In this document: one piece after another, positions 13,605-20,633 of the stretch | Layout: every line of letters begins with the position of its first letter | Numbering within the stretch: the stretch's first letter is position 1 | Assembly: GCA_002453275.1 (NCBI GenBank) | Contig: DKGN01000128.1 | Location: 1,605 to 22,237, forward strand | Direction: 5' to 3' | Source: Caryophanales bacterium UBA6769 | GTDB lineage: Bacteria > Bacillota > Bacilli > Bacillales > UBA6769 | Length of the DNA stretch: 20,633 bases | Made by a program: the position numbers and the translations under genes | The notes under the pieces: generated by a model | Seen by the model: the letters and a program-made list of their open reading frames with translations, nothing else | Database searches by the model: none | Told to the model about the DNA's origin: nothing

Positions 13605-13613
13605 GGTGTTGGC

Positions 13614-14780
13614 ATGAAAATAAACGATAACAATTACACACTTTTAGGGATAATATCTGGTTTTTTTATGGTTGGGATGGTTGGCACACGACCACTTATA
13701 CCAATCTTTGCACATGAATTAGGTGCAACCCCATTTGAGATTGGTATCGTAGTCTCTATGTTTCCTTTTCTATCATTACTATTTGCTGTTCAAATAGGAA
13801 AAATAGTGGACCGAATCGGGAGTAAAAAGCCAATAATTCTAAGTTCTATCATTGGCTCGCTATCTCTTGTTTTGCCACTTTTTTCCTCTCAATTAATTGG
13901 GATCATCCTTTCACAGCTCATTGCAGGTATTGCGAACACATTCTTTGTCGTTTCCGCGCAAAGTTATGCTGGACATTCTTCCTCACCAATAAAACGCGAG
14001 GAAAATATTTTAAAGTTTAGTATTGGGGCAGCGATTGGTAGTTTTGTAGGACCTTTACTCGGTGGCTTTTTAGCTGATCAACTTACATCTGCCTACGCAT
14101 TTTTACTTTTAGGGATGATTGGACTTTTCGCTGCACTACTCAGCTTTTCTTTAACACCATTTACAATCGAAAAACGAGAGAAACAACCACTAGGGAAATT
14201 TTCAACGACTTTTCAATTGTTGAAAATCCGAAATGTAAGGCGGGCATTTTTAATAAGTTCCTTAGTTTTGTTAGGAAAAGATATGTTTACCGCCTATTTT
14301 CCATTACTCGGCTTACACATTGGATTAAGCAGCACGAGTATTGGCATGATCGTATCGATTAATGCCCTTGCTGGCATATTTATCCGCTGGTTTATGCCAC
14401 AATTAATCGACGTGCTCGGGAAAAGGCGTGTTATCGTCCTTTCTGTCGTATGCTCTGGCGGCTTATTTTTATTCATTCCACTTTTCAATCATATCGTTTT
14501 GTTAAGTTTTTTATCTTTTTTATTAGGGATGGGGCTAGGGATTGGTCAACCGTTATCTATTTCAACGACACTAAATTCATTGCCCCGGGAACGTGTTGCT
14601 GAAGGTTTAGGCTTCCGATTGACGTCAAATCGTTTAACACAAACAGTAGCGCCTTTTGCATTCGGTGTCGTCGCCCAGTTGTTTGGATTGGCAAGTGTCT
14701 TTTTTGTTACTGGTGCGATTGTTCTCCTCGGTTCAACAAAATCAACGATCGACGAACAAGAATTGAAGATGGATGAATAG
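13614..14780 (+). CDS. MFS transporter, probable multidrug-type exporter
   Basis: A 388-residue inner-membrane protein with the 12-helix pattern of the major facilitator superfamily. The loop 2-3 motif A is present as GKIVDRIGSKKP (62-73), and helix 5 carries a GxxxGPLLGG motif (AAIGSFVGPLLGGFLADQ), as in drug:proton antiporters. No specific substrate can be inferred. The start is ATG 13614, five bases after AAGGTG; a reading that begins at 13494 would overlap the divergent EamA gene and add a non-hydrophobic extension. The gene is divergent from EamA with 65 bases between starts. I see no clear terminator downstream. Confidence 0.92.
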   Translation: MKINDNNYTLLGIISGFFMVGMVGTRPLIPIFAHELGATPFEIGIVVSMFPFLSLLFAVQIGKIVDRIGSKKPIILSSIIGSLSLVLPLFSSQLIGIILSQLIAGIANTFFVVSAQSYAGHSSSPIKREENILKFSIGAAIGSFVGPLLGGFLADQLTSAYAFLLLGMIGLFAALLSFSLTPFTIEKREKQPLGKFSTTFQLLKIRNVRRAFLISSLVLLGKDMFTAYFPLLGLHIGLSSTSIGMIVSINALAGIFIRWFMPQLIDVLGKRRVIVLSVVCSGGLFLFIPLFNHIVLLSFLSFLLGMGLGIGQPLSISTTLNSLPRERVAEGLGFRLTSNRLTQTVAPFAFGVVAQLFGLASVFFVTGAIVLLGSTKSTIDEQELKMDE

Positions 14781-14901
14781 ATGATATAAATAGCGGCGGC
14801 AAAGTGATGAACAGGTCTGCAAGAAAAGTATGGAAATGCTTATTAAACTCAATGACGACAAGTTAAATATATAGATAAATTCTGTTTGAAAAATACATAA
14901 T

Positions 14902-14924
14902 AAAAAAGGAGACAACTTGTCCCC
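14902..14924 (-). terminator. Rho-independent terminator of recQ
   Basis: On the minus strand GGGGACA and TGTCTCC form a stem (one mismatch, 3-base loop) followed by TTTTTT. The last base of the recQ stop codon overlaps the stem. Confidence 0.75.
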
Positions 14925-16693
14925 TAATCGATTATATGTTCCTTAATGATTGCCAAAAATTGTTCTCCATATTTTTCAAACTTCATCTCCCCAACGCCTT
15001 TTACTGCAAGCATTGAGCGTTTGTCCTGTGGCAGGCGGCCACTCATTTCTTTCAATGTTGCATCTGAAAATACAATATAAGGTGGCACATTTTCTGTGTC
15101 AGAAATTTCTTTTCGTAGCTTACGAAGCTTTTGAAACAATTCGTTATCTTCTACTAAACTCGCAGCTTGCTCATGAATTTTTCGAAAGACTTGCTTTTCG
15201 CCTTTTAAGACGAAGTATGCATTCTCCCTTAACGTAACAATCGGAAATTTACTGTCAGTTAAGCCTAAATATCCTTCCGCAATGAAATAATTGATTAAAT
15301 CAACGATTTCTTTCTCCGTTTTTGCAGACATGAGTCCGTACGTAGAAAGTTGCGAGAAATTAAATTGTTTGATTCGTTGATTTCGTGATCCTTTTAACAC
15401 TTGTGCGATTAATGTTGCTCCGTATCGTTCATTCATTCGTCTAACACATGAAAATACCATTTGTGCTTCTCGCGTAATGTCTTCCAGTTCACGATCATCT
15501 TGACAGTTGCCACACGAAAGACAGTCATACGCATACGGGTCATTAAAGTATTGGAGGATATATTTTTGTAAACACTGCTCCGTATGACAATAATCAACCA
15601 TAGACTGTAGCTTTTGATACTCTTGCGTTTTTCTCGTTTCATCCTCAGTTGACTGATCAATGAGGAATTTTTGGAGTTGAATATCTTTCGGTGAGTAAAG
15701 TAAAGTACATTCACTTTTCTCTCCATCACGACCTGCCCGTCCTGCTTCCTGGTAATACGCCTCAATGTTTTTTGGAATATTTACGTGAATGACATAGCGA
15801 ACGTTCGACTTATCAATCCCCATTCCAAAGGCGTTTGTCGCAACAATAACTGTTGATTCATCATACAAAAAATTTTCCTGCGCTCGTTCGCGATCGTGCT
15901 CAGACATACCCGCATGATATCGTTCTACTGCAATATCATGTTTAATTAAAAAAGCATGGATCCGATCGGTTTCTTTTCGGGTTGCAGCATAAATAATGCC
16001 AGAAGAGGAAAGGTTTTTTCGCACGTATTCTAAAAGAAAATCATATGTGTTTTCTCCTTTTAGTACTTGGAATGCTAAGTTTTCCCTAGCAAAGCCTGTC
16101 ATGACTGTATGTTCTTCAGGTATCGATAGTAGCGAGCGAATTTCACTAGCTACTTGTGAAGTCGCGGTAGCCGTCAATGCAATATAAACAGGTTGATTTG
16201 GTAATTGCTTTAACACAGGGATGATGGAGCGGTAACTTGGGCGAAAATCATGTCCCCATTGTGATATACAGTGAGCTTCGTCAAAAGCGACGAGTGACAC
16301 TGGGAGGGATCGGATTAACGCAACAAAGCGTGTAGATTCGAACCGTTCAGGTGCAACATAAAGTAACGTCACTTCTCCATTTTGCGCCGCGTGAATTCGC
16401 TCTTCTATTTGTTCAGCGGATAAGGAACTATTAATATATGTCGCATTTATGCCAGCAGAACGAAGGGCATCGACTTGATCCTTCATCAGTGAAATCAAAG
16501 GTGAAATGACGATCGTAATCCCATCAAATAAAAGAGCAGGGATTTGATAACACATTGACTTCCCACCACCGGTCGGCATAATGGAAAGTGTGTTTTTTCC
16601 GTTTATTATCTGATCGATACTTTCTAGTTGTCCATTACGAAAAGCGGTATATCCGAAATATTTTTCCAGCATGGCTGTTGCTTTTTCTATCAT
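14924..16693 (-). CDS. recQ: ATP-dependent DNA helicase RecQ
   Basis: A 589-residue 3'-5' superfamily 2 helicase for recombination and replication repair, close to the length of B. subtilis RecQ. Domains: helicase core with Walker A TGGGKS (41-46), DEAH box D138-H141 with the aromatic-rich loop SQWGHDFRPSY, motif VI QEAGRAGRDG; RecQ zinc site C374, C391, C394, C397; winged-helix region; and a C-terminal HRDC domain (about 515-589). The start is ATG 16693, about 7 bases after GAAGGTGG on the minus strand; an upstream in-frame ATG at 16726 has no binding site and would add 11 residues. All catalytic residues are intact. It is a single gene divergent from acsA. Confidence 0.96.
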   Translation of the reverse strand: MIEKATAMLEKYFGYTAFRNGQLESIDQIINGKNTLSIMPTGGGKSMCYQIPALLFDGITIVISPLISLMKDQVDALRSAGINATYINSSLSAEQIEERIHAAQNGEVTLLYVAPERFESTRFVALIRSLPVSLVAFDEAHCISQWGHDFRPSYRSIIPVLKQLPNQPVYIALTATATSQVASEIRSLLSIPEEHTVMTGFARENLAFQVLKGENTYDFLLEYVRKNLSSSGIIYAATRKETDRIHAFLIKHDIAVERYHAGMSEHDRERAQENFLYDESTVIVATNAFGMGIDKSNVRYVIHVNIPKNIEAYYQEAGRAGRDGEKSECTLLYSPKDIQLQKFLIDQSTEDETRKTQEYQKLQSMVDYCHTEQCLQKYILQYFNDPYAYDCLSCGNCQDDRELEDITREAQMVFSCVRRMNERYGATLIAQVLKGSRNQRIKQFNFSQLSTYGLMSAKTEKEIVDLINYFIAEGYLGLTDSKFPIVTLRENAYFVLKGEKQVFRKIHEQAASLVEDNELFQKLRKLRKEISDTENVPPYIVFSDATLKEMSGRLPQDKRSMLAVKGVGEMKFEKYGEQFLAIIKEHIID

Positions 16694-16841
16694 AGGTCGC
16701 CCACCTTCATAGTAAAATCTATTCATAGGATAGCAGAACTACGGAATCTTTAACACTTATTTAAAATGATTCGCGTACAACTGCAAATTCATTTATACTT
16801 TAAAAAGAAGATTTTTATTTGGAGGAAAGGGGATTGCAAAA

Positions 16842-18833
16842 TTGGCAGAGCAACGAGTGAAAGAAGGCACATTACTTTGGGAGCCTTCTAACGAATTTCA
16901 AGAACAGTCTAACATGAAGCGCTATATGAATTGGTTGAAAGATAATAAGCAACTCACTTTCGAAACATATGAGTCATTGTGGGAATGGTCTGTGACCGAA
17001 GTTGAACAATTTTGGGAATCGTTATGGGAGTTTTTCGAAATAAAGTCATCGGCCCCTTATAAACATGTGCTGTCGACACATAAAATGCCAGCTGCAAAAT
17101 GGTTTGAAGGAGCAAAGCTCAATTATACAGAACATATTTTTCAGAAGATGAGACCCGAAGAAATTGCGATTATTTCTAAATCAGAGCTACGGGAAATCGA
17201 GCAGATGACTTGGCAACAATTATACGATCAAGTAGCTGCATTTCAAGCAAGCTTGAGAGGAGCTGGGATAAAAAGCGGGGATCGTGTCGTTGCTTATATT
17301 CCGAACATTACGGAAGCGATCGTTGCGTTTTTAGCTTGTGCCAGCATTGGGGCGACATGGTCAAGCTGTTCTCCAGACTTTGGAAGCCCAACTGTTATTG
17401 ATCGGTTTAAACAAATTGAACCGAAGATTTTAATTGCAGTTGATGGATATCGATACGGTGGGCGAGACTTTGACCGGATGCAGACCGTGAAGCAAATTGA
17501 AGCAGCAATTCCATCGCTTGAAAAGACAATTGTCCTTCCCTATTTAAATGAAAAGCCTGATTTGTCGAAAATAAAAAAGGGCGAGTATTGGTCTGACTTT
17601 GTTCGTTCCGCACAATCTTCAGACTTGATATATGAACAAGTGCCGTTTGATCATCCGTTGTGGGTTCTTTACTCTTCGGGAACGACAGGTCTTCCGAAAG
17701 CAATCGTCCAAGGTCATGGTGGGATCATTTTAGAGCATTTAAAAAAATCTGTTTTACAGACAGATTTAAAAGAAGAGGATCGCTTTTTTTGGTTTACGAC
17801 GACAGGCTGGATGATGTGGAACGTCGTTGTTGGTTCCTTGTTAGCGGGTTCGACGATTATTCTGTACGATGGAAATCCGGGCCATCCGAACTTGGAGGCA
17901 ATGTGGGAGTTTGCAGAAGAAACTGAGATGACGGTCTTTGGAACGAGTGCTAGTTATTTACTCTCATGTATGAATGAAGGTCTTCAACCGAAGGATACGT
18001 ATCAATTGTCTAAATTGAAAAGTATCATGGCTACAGGCTCCCCATTACCGCCAGAAGGTTTTAAGTGGGTGTATGATAATGTGAACTCGGACATATGGCT
18101 TGCTTCAGCGAGTGGGGGTACTGATTTGTGCACAGCTTTTGTGACAGGTTCACCAACCTTACCAGTTTATGCGGGATTTATTCAGGCACGCGCTTTAGGT
18201 GCCGATGTTCATGCATTTAATGAAGAAGGTCATGCTGTTTTAAACGAAGTTGGCGAACTTGTCGTTACCGAACCTATGCCATCTATGCCTTTATATTTCT
18301 GGAATGATCATGATGGACAACGCTATTATGAAAGTTATTTTGACATGTACCCAGGTTTGTGGCGACACGGTGACTGGATTAAAATCCGCACAGATGGTAG
18401 CTGTCAAATTTACGGTCGTTCGGATTCAACGATCAATCGTGGTGGAATCCGCATGGGAACAAGTGAAATTTACAGTGCAGTCGAAAGTGTAGAGGGAATT
18501 ATCGACAGTTTAGTCGTTGATGTTAACAACGAAAAAGGTGAGGCGTTTATGCCATTATTCGTTGTTTTGGCAGAAGGCGTATCATTAACCCCCGAACTGA
18601 AAAAAGAACTAGCGAAACAAATTCGTGAAAATTGTTCCCCACGACATGTACCAAATGAAGTGTACGAAATTAAGGAAGTGCCAAGAACATTAAATGGAAA
18701 AAAGTTAGAAGTGCCGATCAAGAAATTATTGATGGGCATTCCACTTGAAAGAGCAGTGAATAAAGGCTCGATGGTCAATCCCGAGTCGCTTCATTTTTTC
18801 ATTGAATTCGCGGAAAACTTTTCAATGGAATAG
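16842..18833 (+). CDS. acsA: Acetoacetyl-CoA synthetase (acetoacetate--CoA ligase)
   Basis: A 663-residue ANL-superfamily ligase that activates acetoacetate to acetoacetyl-CoA using ATP, feeding ketone-body or polyhydroxybutyrate breakdown products into acetyl-CoA. Visible sites: the N-terminal acetyl-CoA synthetase-like domain, A3 loop LYSSGTTGLPKAI (about 272-284), the ASASGGTDLC block typical of acetoacetate ligases, the A8 hinge GRSDSTINRGGIRMG (about 525-540), and the A10 lysine K620 in RTLNGKKLEVP. Acetyl-CoA synthetase is a possible mislabel, but the length and the GGTDLCTAF block favour acetoacetate. The start is TTG 16842, downstream of GGAGGAAAGGGG; another TTG at 16834 is out of frame. 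A weak TATACT -10 lies at 16794-16799. It is a single-gene unit with its own terminator. Confidence 0.93.
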   Translation: MAEQRVKEGTLLWEPSNEFQEQSNMKRYMNWLKDNKQLTFETYESLWEWSVTEVEQFWESLWEFFEIKSSAPYKHVLSTHKMPAAKWFEGAKLNYTEHIFQKMRPEEIAIISKSELREIEQMTWQQLYDQVAAFQASLRGAGIKSGDRVVAYIPNITEAIVAFLACASIGATWSSCSPDFGSPTVIDRFKQIEPKILIAVDGYRYGGRDFDRMQTVKQIEAAIPSLEKTIVLPYLNEKPDLSKIKKGEYWSDFVRSAQSSDLIYEQVPFDHPLWVLYSSGTTGLPKAIVQGHGGIILEHLKKSVLQTDLKEEDRFFWFTTTGWMMWNVVVGSLLAGSTIILYDGNPGHPNLEAMWEFAEETEMTVFGTSASYLLSCMNEGLQPKDTYQLSKLKSIMATGSPLPPEGFKWVYDNVNSDIWLASASGGTDLCTAFVTGSPTLPVYAGFIQARALGADVHAFNEEGHAVLNEVGELVVTEPMPSMPLYFWNDHDGQRYYESYFDMYPGLWRHGDWIKIRTDGSCQIYGRSDSTINRGGIRMGTSEIYSAVESVEGIIDSLVVDVNNEKGEAFMPLFVVLAEGVSLTPELKKELAKQIRENCSPRHVPNEVYEIKEVPRTLNGKKLEVPIKKLLMGIPLERAVNKGSMVNPESLHFFIEFAENFSME

Positions 18834-18837
18834 CCTC

Positions 18838-18878
18838 AAAAGCATGGTAGACCCCATTCTACTGTGCTTTTTTATTTT
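18838..18878 (+). terminator. Rho-independent terminator after acsA
   Basis: AAAAGCATGGTAGA pairs with TCTACTGTGCTTTT (two G-T pairs) around a 6-base loop, then a long T-rich tail. It starts 5 bases after the stop codon. Confidence 0.9.
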
Positions 18879-18934
18879 TTTCTGAATACAATGATTATGA
18901 AACAAATGGTTGTAACAAAAATGGGGGAAAAAGA

Positions 18935-19432
18935 ATGACGGAATTTGCAAAAGTATCGATGCTCGTAATCGCGCTCTTGTTTGGCGGGCACTCTCAAATC
19001 CCTTTAAAAACAGAAGCTAATCAAAATATAGATGCATATTTTGATAATAATATCCTTGCCATTGCCAAAAAAGGAAAAATAAAAGAAATAGATTATGAGA
19101 TTGGTACTCCAATTCAGACAATTTTATTAGAAAAAGGCAAGCCTGATACTACAGGAATCATGGGTGGCTCTGAATATTATACTTACGGACATGTTATTTA
19201 TTTCGTCTCAATGGGTCACGATCATGTAACAAGCATAGAAGTGACATTCCCTGACAAGTCATTACCATCGTTACAGGAAGTTCAAGCCATGCTAGATAAA
19301 GAGAAAACAATTGAAAAAAGTGAGCTTGATCAGCGGATGTTTTTAGTTTTTGAGCTTGAGAAATATACGTTGTATATTGAATCTACCAATGAACACGCAC
19401 AAGTTGACACGTTATTTTTAAAAAGGGAATGA
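18935..19432 (+). CDS. Predicted secreted protein, possibly DUF4309/YjgB-like
   Basis: A 165-residue protein with a short hydrophobic N-terminus (about 5-19, VSMLVIALLFGG) consistent with a signal peptide or anchor; no lipobox cysteine. The body begins IDYEIGTPIQTILLEKGKPD and continues with YYTYGHVIYFVSMGHDHVTSIEV, a pattern of a short GxPxxxI...LGKPD motif and a GG.YYTYG strand that resembles the DUF4309 family of Bacillus secreted proteins. This match is by eye and tentative. GGGGGAAAAAGA precedes ATG 18935 with about 6 bases of spacing. No clear terminator follows. Confidence 0.75.
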   Translation: MTEFAKVSMLVIALLFGGHSQIPLKTEANQNIDAYFDNNILAIAKKGKIKEIDYEIGTPIQTILLEKGKPDTTGIMGGSEYYTYGHVIYFVSMGHDHVTSIEVTFPDKSLPSLQEVQAMLDKEKTIEKSELDQRMFLVFELEKYTLYIESTNEHAQVDTLFLKRE

Positions 19433-19461
19433 TGAAACAAATAACAAACAAAGTCAAGAAC

Positions 19462-19491
19462 TATACAAAAGTTATTTGCTAGGGATATAAT
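19462..19491 (+). promoter_or_regulatory. Candidate sigma-A promoter of the HD-GYP gene
   Basis: TATACA (4 of 6) is followed after 18 bases by a perfect TATAAT. The start codon is about 80 bases downstream, leaving a leader of roughly 75 bases in which I see no riboswitch. Confidence 0.48.
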
Positions 19492-19572
19492 AGACGTGTT
19501 AATAACGGTTTGAAAGACTTGTAAGTAGGCGGAACAAGAAAGTTACAAACAGGAAGTTAGGATGAAGATACA

Positions 19573-20633
19573 TTGAGGTTAGTCTCGATAAACAACTGTT
19601 ATGCTGGCATGGTAACGGCAAAGCCCATTTATAGTGAACAAGGAATGGTGCTAGTAGCTGAAGGGACAAGTTTAACGAATAAAATAATTGCAGCTTTGCA
19701 GCGGCGAGGAGTGTCCTTGTTATACATAGAAGATAAAGCCCTCGGCGATATTGAAATAGCAGAAGATATTCCAGTTGAACTTAGAATCGAAACGACGAAT
19801 GCAATCACTGAAATTTATGAACAGGTTTTTTCACGTGATAGTAGACATAAACGAATTTTTGAAGGGATTAAAGTTGAAAAGCTCCAAGGTGCCCTGACAA
19901 GCCTTTTATCTGAAATTCGCTCTATGAAAAATGTGATGAACTTGTTAACAAATATTTTCACTCATGATACGTATACGTTTTCACATTCAACGAATGTAAC
20001 ATTATATACATTAGCGATGACTGTCCATCTTGGTTTTAACGACAAGCAAATTACTGAAATTGGCATTGGTAGCATGCTGCATGACATTGGAAAGTGTGTG
20101 ATCCCTACAGAAATTTTAAATAAACAGGGCACACTCTCTGCAGAGGAATTTGAAATGATGAAAATGCATACGGAACATGGCTTTGAAATTCTTCGTAAAG
20201 ATCCTTCGATTTCATTGCTATCTGCGCATTGTGCTTTGCAGCACCATGAAAAGTTAGACGGTAGTGGATATCCAAGAGGATTAGAAGGTAATAAAATTCA
20301 TCCCTATGGGAAAATTTTAGCTGTTGCTGATGTTTTTGATGCGTTAACTTCTAATCGCCCTTATCGAAAAGCAGTGCTACCTCACGAAGCAATGGAAGTT
20401 TTATATGCAGGCTCTTATACCCATTTCGATCCGAAATACGTTAAAGCATTTCAACATTCTGTTGCAACTTATCCAGTCGGGTTAACGGTAAAATTAAACA
20501 CAGGGGAAACGGCTGTTGTCATTAAGTATCAAATAGGCTCACCGAGTCGGCCAACCGTTCGAGTTGTAAAAGATCCAGAAGGCCAATCGATTGAAAAACC
20601 ATACGAAATCAATTTAGCTAAAAATCCATCTGT
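19573..20633 (+). CDS. HD-GYP domain protein, probable cyclic-di-GMP phosphodiesterase (cut by window end)
   Basis: At least 353 residues, open at the right edge. The N-terminal part (MRLVSINNCYAGMVTAKPIY, then a strand/helix segment) is the short non-sensory domain common in Bacillaceae HD-GYP proteins. The HD-GYP domain follows: H138 region FSHS, LHDIGK with H170-D171, HTEHGFEIL, HHEKLDGSGYP (224-234, the full GYP signature), and ADVFDALTSNRPYR. It should hydrolyse cyclic-di-GMP in the cytoplasm; there is no membrane segment in the visible part. About 60 residues of a beta-rich tail follow the catalytic domain before the window ends. The start is TTG 19573, after TTAGGATGAAG; an ATG at 19562 is out of frame and stops after four codons. 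Confidence 0.92.
   Translation, partial: MRLVSINNCYAGMVTAKPIYSEQGMVLVAEGTSLTNKIIAALQRRGVSLLYIEDKALGDIEIAEDIPVELRIETTNAITEIYEQVFSRDSRHKRIFEGIKVEKLQGALTSLLSEIRSMKNVMNLLTNIFTHDTYTFSHSTNVTLYTLAMTVHLGFNDKQITEIGIGSMLHDIGKCVIPTEILNKQGTLSAEEFEMMKMHTEHGFEILRKDPSISLLSAHCALQHHEKLDGSGYPRGLEGNKIHPYGKILAVADVFDALTSNRPYRKAVLPHEAMEVLYAGSYTHFDPKYVKAFQHSVATYPVGLTVKLNTGETAVVIKYQIGSPSRPTVRVVKDPEGQSIEKPYEINLAKNPS

Noticed and set aside
14807..14866. A 19-residue reading frame between the MFS gene and recQ
   Set aside because: No convincing ribosome binding site, promoter or terminator, and a frame this short is expected by chance.
15433..15765. 110-codon minus-strand reading frame inside recQ
   Set aside because: It overlaps the RecQ zinc domain in another frame, is rich in basic residues as expected of a shadow frame, and lacks a ribosome binding site.
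19562..19576. ATG 19562 as start of the HD-GYP gene or of a leader peptide
   Set aside because: It is out of frame with the HD-GYP protein and stops after four codons; overlapping the real TTG start is probably coincidence.
1..20633. Mobile element, prophage, CRISPR or defence island
   Set aside because: No transposase, integrase, repeat array, target duplications or att-like repeats were seen, and composition is even across the window.

Overview
The window looks like chromosomal DNA from a low-GC Gram-positive endospore former of the family Bacillaceae. The support is: strong AGGAGG-type ribosome binding sites, frequent TTG and GTG starts, compact rho-independent terminators, a tiny YjcZ-type sporulation protein, a YppF-like protein, an arsR-arsB-arsC operon, and Ddl and RecQ of Bacillus-like length. 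I cannot name the species. The genes look alike in base composition and codon use, and I see no insertion sequence, phage gene, CRISPR array, tRNA or rRNA. No stretch longer than 300 bases lacks a gene; the two longest gaps (4422-4704 and 8201-8468) are described.

Layout. 62-1719: a small zinc-ribbon gene coupled to a single-chain glycyl-tRNA synthetase, ending in a terminator. 1762-3830 (minus): arsenic resistance operon arsR-arsB-arsC. 4002-4421 (minus): a universal stress protein with a possible sigma-B-type promoter. 4705-6873: a cation diffusion facilitator (zinc-type sites), directly abutted by an alpha/beta hydrolase and then a small membrane-anchored unknown. 6980-8056: D-alanine-D-alanine ligase. 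8096-8200 (minus): a 34-residue YjcZ-family gene. 8469-8989: a YppF-like gene with a possible cre site, then a 59-residue unknown gene. 9014-10207 (minus): a PatB/MalY-type C-S lyase/aminotransferase. 10377-10559: a two-helix membrane peptide. 10719-12508: histidine phosphatase, hotdog thioesterase and sirtuin, apparently one operon. 12547-14780: a divergent pair of exporters (EamA minus, MFS plus). 14924-16693 (minus): RecQ. 16842-18833: acetoacetyl-CoA synthetase. 18935-19432: a secreted or anchored unknown. 19573 to the window end: an HD-GYP cyclic-di-GMP phosphodiesterase, cut by the edge.

How the genes fit together. The arsenic operon is a complete sensor/pump/reductase unit. The CDF exporter shares a stop/start junction with the hydrolase. 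The sirtuin carries a Y-x-x-R motif linked to acidic-acyl substrates, and the nearby acyl-CoA synthetase has the conserved lysine that is acetylated in relatives, so a regulatory link is possible but only inferred. Most other genes are single units with their own terminators.

I did not find a convincing new multi-gene system. The items most worth checking are short genes that length cut-offs miss (34 and 59 residues), several corrected start codons, the zinc-ribbon/GlyRS pairing, and candidate regulatory sites (sigma-B-like, cre, sporulation-type promoter).
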